Source of the DNA: an uncultured Clostridium sp.
Lineage (GTDB): Bacteria > Bacillota > Clostridia > Clostridiales > Clostridiaceae
DNA: 64,000 bases
Direction of reading: 5' to 3'
Assembly: GCA_900548455.1 (NCBI GenBank)
Contig: URKQ01000010.1
Span: 53,275-117,274, forward strand
Shown here: in pieces, positions 1 through 8,119 of the stretch
Position numbering within the stretch: the stretch's first letter is position 1
Layout of the letters: each line of letters begins with the position of its first letter
Program-made: the position numbers and the translations under genes
Notes under the pieces: model-generated
Told to the model about the DNA's origin: nothing
What the model saw: the letters and a program-made list of their open reading frames with translations, nothing else
The model's database searches: none

Positions 1-453
1 CTTTTCTATTACATTACTAAAATTACTCAATATAAAAGATTTTGTGAACTCTAACCCCTTATCTAAATACACTGCAGCAATTATAGCTTCAACTGCATCT
101 GCTAAAATAGAGGCTCTTTCTCTTCCACCTGTAAGTTCTTCGCCCTTACTCATGTAAATAAATTCACCTAATCCCCATCTTTTAGCTATTTGATGAAGTG
201 AATTTTCACAAACTATTAAAGATCTAATTCTAGTTAAATATCCTTCCGATTCTTCCTTATGCTTTTGAAATAAATATTCAGATATAACTACTTCTAAAAC
301 TGCATCTCCTAAAAATTCTAATCTTTCATTAAAGGGCATATGTTTTTCGTTAGCAAAAGAACTATGAGTTATTGCTGTTTGAAGTAATTCCTCCTTATTA
401 AATTGAATATTTAATTTTTCTTGTAGCATTATAGTATTTTGTAATATTTTCAT
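1..453 (-). CDS. rnc: Ribonuclease III, N-terminal part (runs off the left edge)
   Basis: Double-strand-specific endoribonuclease that processes rRNA precursors and other structured RNAs. Translating the minus strand from the ATG at 453 gives about 151 codons without a stop up to the window edge, so the C-terminal double-stranded-RNA-binding domain lies outside. The RNase III signature NERLEFLGDAVLE is clear near residues 46-58, and the second conserved block (LADAVEAIIAA) is near residue 120. An AGGAAG ribosome site precedes the ATG. It lies downstream of acpP, the order common in Firmicutes, although a terminator hairpin separates the two here. Identification is firm; only completeness is limited. 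Confidence 0.95.
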   Translation of the reverse strand, partial: MKILQNTIMLQEKLNIQFNKEELLQTAITHSSFANEKHMPFNERLEFLGDAVLEVVISEYLFQKHKEESEGYLTRIRSLIVCENSLHQIAKRWGLGEFIYMSKGEELTGGRERASILADAVEAIIAAVYLDKGLEFTKSFILSNFSNVIEK

Positions 454-580
454 TTTTACCTTCTTCCTAGAAGTTTATTCTTCAATTTACCGCTTTTCCA
501 ATGAAAGATACCTTCAAGAATAAACTTATTTATTGCTTTTAGTATAATTTTATCACTTTCAACTTAATTTCATTCACATT

Positions 581-608
581 GAAAAGGTTCCGCATCACTA
601 CGGAACCT
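581..608 (-). terminator. Intrinsic terminator after acpP
   Basis: An 8-bp inverted repeat (AGGTTCCG at 585-592 with CGGAACCT at 601-608) and an 8-nt loop lie just past the acpP stop. The minus-strand transcript then reads TTTTC. The T-tract is short, so partial read-through into rnc is possible. Confidence 0.7.
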
Positions 609-613
609 CAAAT

Positions 614-844
614 TTATTCTTCTACTCTTGATTTTATGTAGTCAACTACATCTCCAACCGTAGTAATTTTCTCAGCATCTTCATCCGGAATTTCCATATC
701 GAACTCTTCTTCAAGAGCCATAATTAATTCTACCAAATCTAATGAGTCAGCTCCTAAATCATCAATAAATTCAGATTCCATAGTTATTTCATCTTCATCT
801 ATGCTTAGTTGCTCCGCTATTTTTGCTTTAATTTTTTCAAACAT
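614..844 (-). CDS. acpP: Acyl carrier protein
   Basis: Carries growing acyl chains as thioesters on a 4'-phosphopantetheine arm during type II fatty acid synthesis in the cytosol. The 76-residue acidic product has the family length and the attachment motif DSL within DLGADSLDLVEL, with Ser34 as the modified residue. The ATG at 844 follows a strong AGGAGG site. It sits between plsX, which makes acyl-phosphate, and rnc, and it has its own candidate promoter at 889-917. No other fatty acid synthesis enzyme is in the window, so the fab genes must lie elsewhere. Confidence 0.97.
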   Translation of the reverse strand: MFEKIKAKIAEQLSIDEDEITMESEFIDDLGADSLDLVELIMALEEEFDMEIPDEDAEKITTVGDVVDYIKSRVEE

Positions 845-888
845 TTTTATTAATACCTCCTAAAAAATTAAATATAATTTCTCTATTA

Positions 889-917
889 AATATAATAGCA
901 TATGGTACAATAATCAA
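889..917 (-). promoter_or_regulatory. Candidate sigma-A promoter for acpP
   Basis: On the minus strand TTGATT (912-917) and TATATT (889-894) are separated by exactly 17 bp, and the acpP ATG lies about 45 nt downstream. This would let acpP be transcribed independently of plsX. It is a consensus match only. Confidence 0.55.
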
Positions 918-970
918 CTATTTTTTTTAATACTCTATTATAATATACTGATTTTCCATTGTTTTATTCA

Positions 971-1978
971 TTAATCTTGTGATATTTCTATATTTTCGTT
1001 AAAAGCTGATTTAACTTTTTCTAAAACTTTTGTATCATGGTATGTCTTTGACACTTTAATAGCATTTTTAAATGCTCTTGCATCAGAACTACCATGAGCC
1101 TTTATACAAATACCATCTACTCCTAAAAATGCAGCTCCACCATATTCCTTGTAATCATATTTCTTTTTAAATTTAAGGAATACAGGTTTTAATAAAAGTC
1201 CACCTACTTTACCTCTAGTTGTACTCATAATCTCACTCTGAAGTTCCTTAAGCATAGTACCTGCTACACCTTCATACATTTTAATAATAGTATTTCCTAC
1301 AAATCCATCACAAACCAGTACATTAACTTTTCCTTCAGGTATATCTCTAGGCTCTACATTACCTACAAAATTAACATCTGCTTCTTTTAATAGCTTAAAT
1401 GCTTCTTTAGTAAGTTCATTTCCCTTTTCTTCTTCTGCTCCAATGTTAACTAGTCCTATAGTAGGATTGCTTACTTCTAATACATTTTCAAAGTAAACCT
1501 TTCCCAACTTAGCAAATTGCTCTAAATATTGTGGCTTACAATCTGCATTTGCTCCTACATCTATAACCATAAATGGTCCATACTTTCCTGGCATCACTGG
1601 AGATAGCGCAGGTCTACTAATACCCTTAATACGCTTTACTATAAGTGTACACCCCGCTAAAAATGCACCTGTACTACCAGCAGAAACTATAGCATCCGCT
1701 TCCCCGGCCTTTACCATATTTAATGCCTTTACCAAAGAAGATTCCTTCTTTGTCTTTAAAGCTTTAACAGGAGCCTCATTGTTTGTTATAACTTCTTCTG
1801 CATTAACTATACTTATTTTTTCTCTATTATAATCATATTTCTTTAGCTCTGCATTAATTAAATCTTCTTTACCTGTAATTATAATATCTACACCATATTC
1901 TTTTTGTGCTAAAACACATGCTTCAACTATGGCTTGTGGAGCATTATCTCCACCCATTCCATCTACAACTACTTTCAT
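971..1978 (-). CDS. plsX: Phosphate acyltransferase PlsX
   Basis: Converts acyl-ACP and phosphate to acyl-phosphate, the donor used by PlsY to start phospholipid synthesis at the membrane. The conserved N-terminus MKVVVDGMGGDNAP fixes the start: the ATG at 1978 has GGAAGGG a few bases upstream. An in-frame ATG at 1993 adds five residues but lacks a good ribosome site. The product is 335 residues, the usual length, with the conserved ISAGSTGAFLAG-type segment in the first half. Neighbours are rpmF upstream and acpP downstream. The regulator gene fapR, often placed before plsX in Firmicutes, is absent here. Confidence 0.96.
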   Translation of the reverse strand: MKVVVDGMGGDNAPQAIVEACVLAQKEYGVDIIITGKEDLINAELKKYDYNREKISIVNAEEVITNNEAPVKALKTKKESSLVKALNMVKAGEADAIVSAGSTGAFLAGCTLIVKRIKGISRPALSPVMPGKYGPFMVIDVGANADCKPQYLEQFAKLGKVYFENVLEVSNPTIGLVNIGAEEEKGNELTKEAFKLLKEADVNFVGNVEPRDIPEGKVNVLVCDGFVGNTIIKMYEGVAGTMLKELQSEIMSTTRGKVGGLLLKPVFLKFKKKYDYKEYGGAAFLGVDGICIKAHGSSDARAFKNAIKVSKTYHDTKVLEKVKSAFNENIEISQD

Positions 1979-2084
1979 TTTTAACCCTTCCATTATCTTA
2001 TCTATTTTGTAACGCCCTTATAAATAAGGGTTAAATACATTATATATTCTTTTTTATAAAAATACTATTAAAAAATTGTTAATC

Positions 2085-2123
2085 AAATCAAAAAAAATAA
2101 AAAGAAAGTCTTTCGACTTTCTT
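2085..2123 (-). terminator. Intrinsic terminator after rpmF
   Basis: AAGAAAGTC (2102-2110) pairs with GACTTTCTT (2115-2123) around a TTTC loop directly behind the rpmF stop. The minus-strand transcript continues into a T-rich run. It should separate the yceD-rpmF transcript from plsX at least partly. Confidence 0.75.
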
Positions 2124-2124
2124 A

Positions 2125-2307
2125 TTATTCTTCAGTTGAAATAACTTCTCTATTTTTGTAGTAACCACAGTTTTTACATACTCTGTGAGCAAGTTTCATT
2201 TCGTGGCACTGAGGACACTCAACTATTCCTGGCATACCAAGTTTAAAAGTTTGAGCTCTTCTTGAATCTCTTCTTGCTTTTGAAAATTTTCTAGCTGGAT
2301 TTCCCAT
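2125..2307 (-). CDS. rpmF: 50S ribosomal protein L32
   Basis: Small structural protein of the large ribosomal subunit. The 60-residue product begins with the basic MGNPARKFSKARRDSRR segment and has a complete four-cysteine zinc ribbon (Cys31, Cys34, Cys44, Cys47), so it is the zinc-binding form of L32. The ATG at 2307 is preceded by an AGGAGG site that overlaps the end of yceD, with only two bases between the genes. The yceD-rpmF pairing is widespread in bacteria and suggests co-translation. Confidence 0.97.
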   Translation of the reverse strand: MGNPARKFSKARRDSRRAQTFKLGMPGIVECPQCHEMKLAHRVCKNCGYYKNREVISTEE

Positions 2308-2309
2308 TA

Positions 2310-2810
2310 TTACACCTCCTTATGGTTAGAAAACATTTGTGATAGCTTTTCAAGTCTAGGGTCAACACATAAATCTGCACAAGAGCATTGTCCCAGATTT
2401 AAATCTTTTCCACAAGTCTGGCATAAGCCCTTACAGTTTTCATCGCATAGCCTCTTAACGGGCAATTCGACAATGATGTTGTTTTCAATTATTTCATAAA
2501 TATCTATATTATCAGCATCGATTGAGATATCTTCGCAATCTTCAGTGTCTGATAACTCTTCTTCAATATGAATATTTACTTCATAAGGAAAAACTTTTGT
2601 ACATCTGCAGCAATTTAATAAAACTTCGGTAGATAAATCACCAATAAGCTTTACGCTATCCTTGCTTTTAGTTAAATATCCATTAAACTTAATTGGTTGG
2701 GAACATTTTACCATCTCACTACCATCAAAAAAGCTATCTTTTTCAACTACTAGCTCAACAGGTTTTTTTTCAAAGCTTTTTATGTTTAATTCTTTTAAGT
2801 CAATAATCAT
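2310..2810 (-). CDS. yceD: YceD family protein (DUF177)
   Basis: Member of the DUF177 family, which is genetically linked to L32 and to 23S rRNA maturation. Its precise biochemical role is not established. The 166-residue product carries a central NCCRC cysteine group near residues 67-71 and a C-terminal cluster CDENCKGLCQTCG followed by CSC, which looks like a metal-binding ribbon. The ATG at 2810 has only a weak ribosome site. A much better site (AAGGAGGG) lies 90 bases upstream, in front of a short leader reading frame. A strong promoter sits at 2943-2971. It is the first gene of the yceD-rpmF unit. Confidence 0.88.
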   Translation of the reverse strand: MIIDLKELNIKSFEKKPVELVVEKDSFFDGSEMVKCSQPIKFNGYLTKSKDSVKLIGDLSTEVLLNCCRCTKVFPYEVNIHIEEELSDTEDCEDISIDADNIDIYEIIENNIIVELPVKRLCDENCKGLCQTCGKDLNLGQCSCADLCVDPRLEKLSQMFSNHKEV

Positions 2811-2843
2811 AATTTAAGGCTCTAAAAACAACTTAATGTTTTC

Positions 2844-2897
2844 TCATACAACAAAAGCTGTACGTATGCATAGTGCATAGCTTGAGCAAAGCTTCAA
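2844..2897 (-). other. Possible 17-residue leader reading frame before yceD
   Basis: A TTG at 2897 stands three bases after a full AAGGAGGG ribosome site (2901-2908) and opens 17 codons ending in TGA at 2844. The frame is the same as yceD but is closed by two stops before the yceD ATG. It could be a translated leader that affects yceD expression, or an unused ribosome site. Its composition does not suggest amino-acid attenuation. The spacing to TTG is short, so this is tentative. Confidence 0.25.
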
Positions 2898-2942
2898 CTT
2901 CCCTCCTTAAGTCAATAAAAATATATCATTCAAACATAAGTT

Positions 2943-2971
2943 ATTATATAAATTATGTTACTAAAAGTCAA
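2943..2971 (-). promoter_or_regulatory. Strong sigma-A promoter for yceD-rpmF
   Basis: On the minus strand TTGACT (2966-2971) and a perfect TATAAT (2943-2948) are separated by 17 bp. It lies about 130 bp upstream of yceD and immediately after the ackA stop region. This is one of the best promoter matches in the window. Confidence 0.75.
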
Positions 2972-2996
2972 GGAAAAATATATAGCATATTTTTCC
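2972..2996 (-). terminator. Weak hairpin after ackA
   Basis: GGAAAAATAT and ATATTTTTCC form a 10-bp AT-rich stem with a 5-base loop about 30 nt past the ackA stop. The downstream strand reads TTGACTTTT, so the T-tract is broken. It abuts the -35 element of the yceD promoter and could act as a modest terminator. Confidence 0.4.
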
Positions 2997-3027
2997 CTGA
3001 TGAATTTTCATTTCATTCTAAATCAAA

Positions 3028-4224
3028 TTATTTTGTTGTAAGACCTTTAGTATCTCTAGCTATTACTAATTCTTCGTTTGTTGGAATAACGAATATTTTA
3101 ACTTTTGATCCATCTTTGCTAACTTCTGTAGCTTTTCCTCTTACATTGTTTTTAGCTTCGTCTAATTCCATTCCTAAGAATTCAAGACCTTTGCATATAT
3201 CAACTCTTGTTTGGATTCCATTTTCTCCAAGTCCTGCAGTAAATACTACAGCATCAACGCCACCCATAGCTGCAGCGTAAGAACCTATCATTTGTCTTAC
3301 TCTATAGTTATATACGTTTAAGGCAAGTATAGCTCTTTCATTTCCAGCTTTTGCTGCATCTTCTATATCTCTGAAGTCACTGCTTACTCCTGAAATTCCA
3401 AGTACACCTGATTGTTTATTCATTAAGTTATCAACTTCTGCTGCTGTCATATTACATTCTTTCATTAAGAAAGTAACTATAGCTGGGTCTATATTTCCAC
3501 ATCTAGTTCCCATAACGATTCCTTCAAGTGGTGTAAATCCCATGCTTGTATCTACACAGTGTCCATCTTTAATTGCTGCTAAGCTAGCTCCATTTCCAAG
3601 GTGACAAGTAATTATTTTAACATCTTTTAAATCTTTTCCCATCATCTTAGCGCACTCTGCTGAAACATATTTGTGAGAAGTTCCGTGGAAACCATATTTT
3701 CTGATTCCATTGTTCTCATATAATTCATATGGAAGTGCATATATGTAAGCTTCTTTAGGCATTGTTTGATGGAATGCTGTATCGAATACTGCAACCATTG
3801 GAGTATTTGGCATTAAGCTCTTACAAGCGTTAATTCCTATAATATTTGCTGGGTTGTGAAGTGGTGCAAGTTTAACACACTCTTCTAAGTTAGCCATTAC
3901 TGCATCATCAATAACTACAGACTCAGCATATTTTTCTCCACCATGAACAACTCTGTGTCCTACTGCAGAAATTTCATCCATAGAAGAAATTACTCCATGC
4001 TCTTTATCTACTAATGCATCTAAAACATGCTTTATTGCATCAGTATGGTCTTGCATTGGAACCTGAATTATATATTTATCCTTTCCAGGAACTTTTTGTG
4101 TTAATATTGATCCTTCTATTCCTATTCTTTCTACTAATCCTTGTGCTAAGCTCTCCTCTGTTTCCATGTTGATTAATTGATACTTAAGTGAAGAACTTCC
4201 ACAGTTAATAACTAATACTTTCAT
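3028..4224 (-). CDS. ackA: Acetate kinase
   Basis: Transfers phosphate from acetyl-phosphate to ADP, giving acetate and ATP, the substrate-level phosphorylation step of clostridial fermentation. The start is the ATG at 4224, which gives the canonical N-terminus MKVLVINCGSSSLKYQ and has AGGAGG eight bases upstream; an ATG 27 bases further out lacks a site. The 398-residue length matches the family. The conserved VFDTAFHQTMP and GFHGTSHKYVS segments and the C-terminal nucleotide-binding VVFTAGLGEN are present. It follows pta with a 65-bp gap, forming the usual pta-ackA unit. Confidence 0.98.
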   Translation of the reverse strand: MKVLVINCGSSSLKYQLINMETEESLAQGLVERIGIEGSILTQKVPGKDKYIIQVPMQDHTDAIKHVLDALVDKEHGVISSMDEISAVGHRVVHGGEKYAESVVIDDAVMANLEECVKLAPLHNPANIIGINACKSLMPNTPMVAVFDTAFHQTMPKEAYIYALPYELYENNGIRKYGFHGTSHKYVSAECAKMMGKDLKDVKIITCHLGNGASLAAIKDGHCVDTSMGFTPLEGIVMGTRCGNIDPAIVTFLMKECNMTAAEVDNLMNKQSGVLGISGVSSDFRDIEDAAKAGNERAILALNVYNYRVRQMIGSYAAAMGGVDAVVFTAGLGENGIQTRVDICKGLEFLGMELDEAKNNVRGKATEVSKDGSKVKIFVIPTNEELVIARDTKGLTTK

Positions 4225-4289
4225 CTTTTTACCTCCTGTAATGTATATCATTATTTTAGATTAACTTAAATTATAATTATTATCAAGTT

Positions 4290-5291
4290 TTATTTTGAAT
4301 TTTGTGCTTGAACCGCAGTTATAGCTACAACATTAACTATATCTTGGGCACTACATCCCCTTGATAAATCATTGATTGGTTTAGCAAATCCTTGACATAT
4401 AGGTCCTATTGCTTCTGCTCCTGCAAATCTTTGAACTAATTTATAACCTATATTACCTGCTTGTAAATCTGGGAATATTAATACATTAGCATTTCCTGCT
4501 ACTGTACTATTAGGAGCTTTAAGAGCTGCAACTTTTCCTACTATAGCTGCATCTAGTTGTAATTCTCCATCAATTGCTAGGTCAGGTCTTGCTTCTTTTG
4601 CCATTTTAGTTGCCTCAACAACTTTTGTTACATTGTCATGTTTAGCACTTCCCATAGTTGAGAATGATAACATAGCAACTTTGGGATCTATATTACATAA
4701 AGACTTAGCATTTTCAGCTGTACTTATTGCTATAGATGCAAGTTCTTCTGCAGTAGGATTTGGATTTACTGCACAGTCTCCAAATAAAAGAGTTCCATTA
4801 TCACCATAAGGTGAGTTTGGTACTTCCATTACAAAGAAACTAGATACAACCTTTATTCCTGGAGCAGTTTTAATAATTTGAAGACCTGGACGTAATAAAT
4901 CTCCAGTGCTATGAACAGCACCTGAAACTAAGCCATCAGCATCTCCTACTTTAACCATCATTGTTCCATAGTATACTGGATCTTTAACTGTAGCTAAAGC
5001 TTTTTCTTCAGTAATACCTTTGCTTTTTCTTAACTCATAAAATGCATTTGCATATTCAGAAGTTTTCGCAGATGTTTCTGGATCAATTATTTGGATTCCA
5101 TCCACATTTACTCCAAAGCTTTTGGCATTTTCTTTAATTTTTGCTTCGTTTCCAATCAATATAACTTCCGCTATACCATTTTTATGGATTATCTCCGCAG
5201 CCTTTAAATTTCTTTCTTCGTCACCTTCTGGAAGTACAATTTTTTTAGATTCTTGTTTTGCTAACTTCCAAACTTTTTCAGTAAAACTCAT
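4290..5291 (-). CDS. pta: Phosphate acetyltransferase
   Basis: Interconverts acetyl-CoA and acetyl-phosphate in the cytosol, feeding acetate kinase. The 333-residue product is the short, single-domain form found in Firmicutes, without the N-terminal regulatory domain of enterobacterial Pta. The start MSFTEKVWKLAKQESKKIVLPEG is typical, and a GAGGAG site lies in front of the ATG. The C-terminal half contains the conserved QGFAKPINDLSRGCS segment. It is the first gene of the pta-ackA unit and is divergent from tmcAL across a 308-bp gap. Confidence 0.97.
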   Translation of the reverse strand: MSFTEKVWKLAKQESKKIVLPEGDEERNLKAAEIIHKNGIAEVILIGNEAKIKENAKSFGVNVDGIQIIDPETSAKTSEYANAFYELRKSKGITEEKALATVKDPVYYGTMMVKVGDADGLVSGAVHSTGDLLRPGLQIIKTAPGIKVVSSFFVMEVPNSPYGDNGTLLFGDCAVNPNPTAEELASIAISTAENAKSLCNIDPKVAMLSFSTMGSAKHDNVTKVVEATKMAKEARPDLAIDGELQLDAAIVGKVAALKAPNSTVAGNANVLIFPDLQAGNIGYKLVQRFAGAEAIGPICQGFAKPINDLSRGCSAQDIVNVVAITAVQAQNSK

Positions 5292-5599
5292 TTTTCTCTA
5301 CTCCTCTCAGTAAAAAAAATACTAAATACCTCTTATTAATATACCCTTTTTTATATATATTTTTCAACCTTTATAGTTATTTTTTTTGATATAGTATATA
5401 ATTACTGTAGCACTTTTCGCAAATTTGCAGTTTATTGAAATTAATCTACAGTTTATGAAATTATATATGTTACAATTAACAATCTATATTTCGTAAATAC
5501 TTGAAATTGAAAATTTAAAATTAACAATTAAAAATCCACTGGAATTTCAACATAAATTCTACATTTTAAAACCAGTAGAGAAGGGGTGCGTTATAAAAA
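5292..5599. promoter_or_regulatory. Divergent intergenic region between pta and tmcAL
   Basis: A 308-bp AT-rich stretch without a reading frame of interest. On the minus strand TTGAAA and TATATT about 18 bp apart lie roughly 50 nt before the pta ATG and may be its promoter; TTGCGA with TATACT further upstream is an alternative. The middle holds a perfect GCAAATTTGC palindrome and two imperfect copies of CAGTTTATTGAAATTA. The tmcAL side is rich in TTAACAATTAAAAAT-like sequence and has no clear promoter. Confidence 0.4.
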
Positions 5600-6826
5600 A
5601 TGAAAGTTTCGGGAATTGTTGTTGAATACAATCCATTCCACAATGGACATTTGTACCATATAAATAAAACAAAAGAATGTACAAATTCTGACCTAATAAT
5701 AGCTGTAATGAGTGGTAACTTTAATCAGAGAGGAATACCATCTATAATCGATAAATGGACTAAAACAAAGACCGCTCTCGATAACGGAGTAGATATTGTA
5801 CTTGAACTCCCCTCTGTATATAGTTTATCCTCTGCCGAATTTTTTTCTTTTGGAGCTATATCTCTATTAAATAGCTTAGGTGTAGTTGATAACGTTTGTT
5901 TTGGAAGTGAGTCAGGTAATATAGATTTTTTAGATGAAGTAGCTCAGCTTCTTGTATCTGAACCACCTTACTTTAAAGAATTACTTAAAGAGCAACTAAA
6001 TAAGGGGTTAGCTTTTCCAAAAGCAAGAGCCGTAGCCTTAAATCACTACCTAGAAAAAAATTCAGATTATCCTTTAGACGAATTAAATAATCAATTAAAT
6101 TCCTCTAATAATATTTTAGGAATAGAATATATAAAAAGTTTAAAAAAATTAAATAGCGCCATTAAACCATATACAATTCAAAGACAGGGTGGAGCCTATA
6201 ACAGTACAACTTTAGATTCAAACTTTTCTAGTGCTACTTCCATCAGAAATACTTTAAAGACATCTGCTTCTTTAAATGATTTAAAAAAACATATGCCTTT
6301 AAACGTGGTAGAACAATTTTTAAGATTAAAAAATAACGGTTATACCTTTCCTTTTGATTATATGATGTATGACCATATCAGATATAAAGCTATGATGGAC
6401 TATAAAAACATGTTTGAATTCCTTCCAGATGTATCTGAAGGGTTGCATAATAAAATGTTAAGTACTATTAAAGAATGTACCACTTATGATGAATGTATCA
6501 CCAAAGTGAAAAGTAAAAGATATGCTTATACTCGTTTAAGTAGAATTTTATGCCAATACTTCTTAAACTTTTACGATTATGATATTGCTACTCTTCGAAA
6601 AAAGCCTTGTCCCTATGCCAGGCTTTTAGGGTTTAATGAAAATGGAAAATCAATACTTAAACATATAAAAAATAATTCAAGCATTCCAATTTATTCAAAG
6701 CTACCAAAGGAAATTAATGAAACTTTAGCTATAGACTTAAAAGCTACTGAAGGCTATAGTATTTTAAATCCTTCAATCAGACATAACGAAGATCTTCTAA
6801 CAAGTCCAATTATGCTATGCAAATAA
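5600..6826 (+). CDS. tmcAL: tRNA(Met) cytidine acetate ligase TmcAL (YlbM)
   Basis: Forms N4-acetylcytidine at the wobble position of elongator tRNA-Met using acetate and ATP, as shown for the B. subtilis homologue. The 408-residue protein starts with MKVSGIVVEYNPFHNGHLYHI, which contains the HNGH nucleotidyltransferase motif (residues 14-17). Its N-terminal half resembles a nucleotidyltransferase fold. The ATG at 5600 follows GAGAAGGGG at a long spacing. It sits on the plus strand beside ylbJ and opposite the acetate-forming pta-ackA pair. Acetate is its substrate, but the adjacency need not be functional. Confidence 0.93.
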   Translation: MKVSGIVVEYNPFHNGHLYHINKTKECTNSDLIIAVMSGNFNQRGIPSIIDKWTKTKTALDNGVDIVLELPSVYSLSSAEFFSFGAISLLNSLGVVDNVCFGSESGNIDFLDEVAQLLVSEPPYFKELLKEQLNKGLAFPKARAVALNHYLEKNSDYPLDELNNQLNSSNNILGIEYIKSLKKLNSAIKPYTIQRQGGAYNSTTLDSNFSSATSIRNTLKTSASLNDLKKHMPLNVVEQFLRLKNNGYTFPFDYMMYDHIRYKAMMDYKNMFEFLPDVSEGLHNKMLSTIKECTTYDECITKVKSKRYAYTRLSRILCQYFLNFYDYDIATLRKKPCPYARLLGFNENGKSILKHIKNNSSIPIYSKLPKEINETLAIDLKATEGYSILNPSIRHNEDLLTSPIMLCK

Positions 6827-6843
6827 ATGCATAGCTTTTTTTA
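6814..6843 (+). terminator. Intrinsic terminator of tmcAL
   Basis: GCTATGCA (6814-6821) pairs with TGCATAGC (6828-6835) around the AATAAA loop, followed by a run of T. The stem overlaps the last codons of tmcAL, so the stop codon lies in the loop. Confidence 0.85.
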
Positions 6844-6925
6844 ATGTCATAGCATAACTTCTCAATATAAAAATATATTTAAATTATATATTTATATATG
6901 TCGCATCAATAAAGGAGGTTGTTTG

Positions 6926-8119
6926 ATGAAAATACTACTTTTCATTACCTTAATAGCAATTGTTTTATTAATTTTTTATCTCTTTAAAAATACAAACAAA
7001 AGCTTATTGTTAACTATTATTTTATCTGGACTAATTATATATATTATTTTAAATCCTAAGAATTCAATTAACTTTACTATAGAAGGAACAAAGTTATTTT
7101 TTTATTCCGTATTTCCTTCTCTATTTCCATTCCTAGTCATTGTTAATTTAATCTTTACCTTTGGTGGAGTAGAAATATATTCAAGATTATTTGGGAAATT
7201 GATATGTAAACCATTAAGATTACCTAATCAATGTAGTATCGTTCTCCTTGCTAGTACATTTTGTGGTTATCCCTTAGGCGCAAGATATGCATCACAATTA
7301 TACGAATCAAAAAGAATAGATAAAGCAACCTTTCAACGTCTTTTAAACATAGCAACAAACGGAAGCCCCCTTTTTATAATTGGAACTGTAGGCACTGCTA
7401 TGCTTAACAGCCCGACTATAGGTTATATTTTACTTATATCTAACATGTTATCATGCATAATTATGGGTTTAATTATGCCAAATAAAACAAACCCAAAACT
7501 CAAAAGCCTTAGTGTTTCAAAGGAAGAAAACTTTCAGGCACCCTTAAACGTTAACCTTGGAATCGCTATTAAAAATTCTCTAGAAGATGCCGTAAAAACT
7601 TGTTTATCTATAGGAAGTTTCGTTATAATTTTTTCAGTACTTATAAATATAATAAAAAGCAGTAATGCCTATATTACTGCTTCAAGTTCCTTATGTAACT
7701 TTTTAAATTTAAATGTTAGTGTTTTTGATGGAATTTTCTTAGGTCTTCTTGAGATAACTAATGGCTGTAATATAATCTCTGCAAGTACCCTAAGTCATAC
7801 AATAAAAGTACTTATTTGCAGTTTCCTAATCGGCTTTAGTGGCCTCTCAATAACATCCCAAGTATACTCTTTTATATATAAATATAATGTTTCTATAAAG
7901 AAATATTTATCTTTAAAATTCTTACAAGGTATTATCTGTAGCGCAATAACTTTTTTAATCTTCAAATTTCCTTTTAGCCAATGGACTGAAGATGTATTTA
8001 CAAATACAGTTCATTCAACTTATCCTAGAGTAAATTTGTTAATAATTATAACTCTGATATTAACCTTACCAGTAATTATTTCTAACGTAATAAAGAGGTT
8101 TAATTGTAAAGTTCATTAA
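6926..8119 (+). CDS. ylbJ: Sporulation integral membrane protein YlbJ
   Basis: Polytopic membrane protein of the YlbJ family, required for proper spore formation in B. subtilis; the transported substrate, if any, is unknown. The 397-residue product is mostly hydrophobic with about eight to ten predicted membrane segments. It has the conserved STFCGYPLGARYASQLYE and NGSPLFIIGTVG blocks of the nucleoside-recognition (Gate) superfamily. The ATG at 6926 lies seven bases after AGGAGG; a TTG one codon earlier is less well spaced. It follows tmcAL as in Bacillus, and its last four bases overlap the convergent coiled-coil gene. Confidence 0.92.
   Translation: MKILLFITLIAIVLLIFYLFKNTNKSLLLTIILSGLIIYIILNPKNSINFTIEGTKLFFYSVFPSLFPFLVIVNLIFTFGGVEIYSRLFGKLICKPLRLPNQCSIVLLASTFCGYPLGARYASQLYESKRIDKATFQRLLNIATNGSPLFIIGTVGTAMLNSPTIGYILLISNMLSCIIMGLIMPNKTNPKLKSLSVSKEENFQAPLNVNLGIAIKNSLEDAVKTCLSIGSFVIIFSVLINIIKSSNAYITASSSLCNFLNLNVSVFDGIFLGLLEITNGCNIISASTLSHTIKVLICSFLIGFSGLSITSQVYSFIYKYNVSIKKYLSLKFLQGIICSAITFLIFKFPFSQWTEDVFTNTVHSTYPRVNLLIIITLILTLPVIISNVIKRFNCKVH

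Noticed and set aside
1979..2100. Promoter or FapR operator before plsX
   Set aside because: Several weak hexamer pairs and a CCCTTAT/ATAAGGG hairpin are visible, but none reaches a convincing consensus and no FapR-type inverted repeat is present.
2873..3280. 135-codon plus-strand frame covering the ackA end and the ackA-yceD gap
   Set aside because: Most of it is antisense to ackA, there is no ribosome site and the gap itself contains a clear minus-strand promoter.
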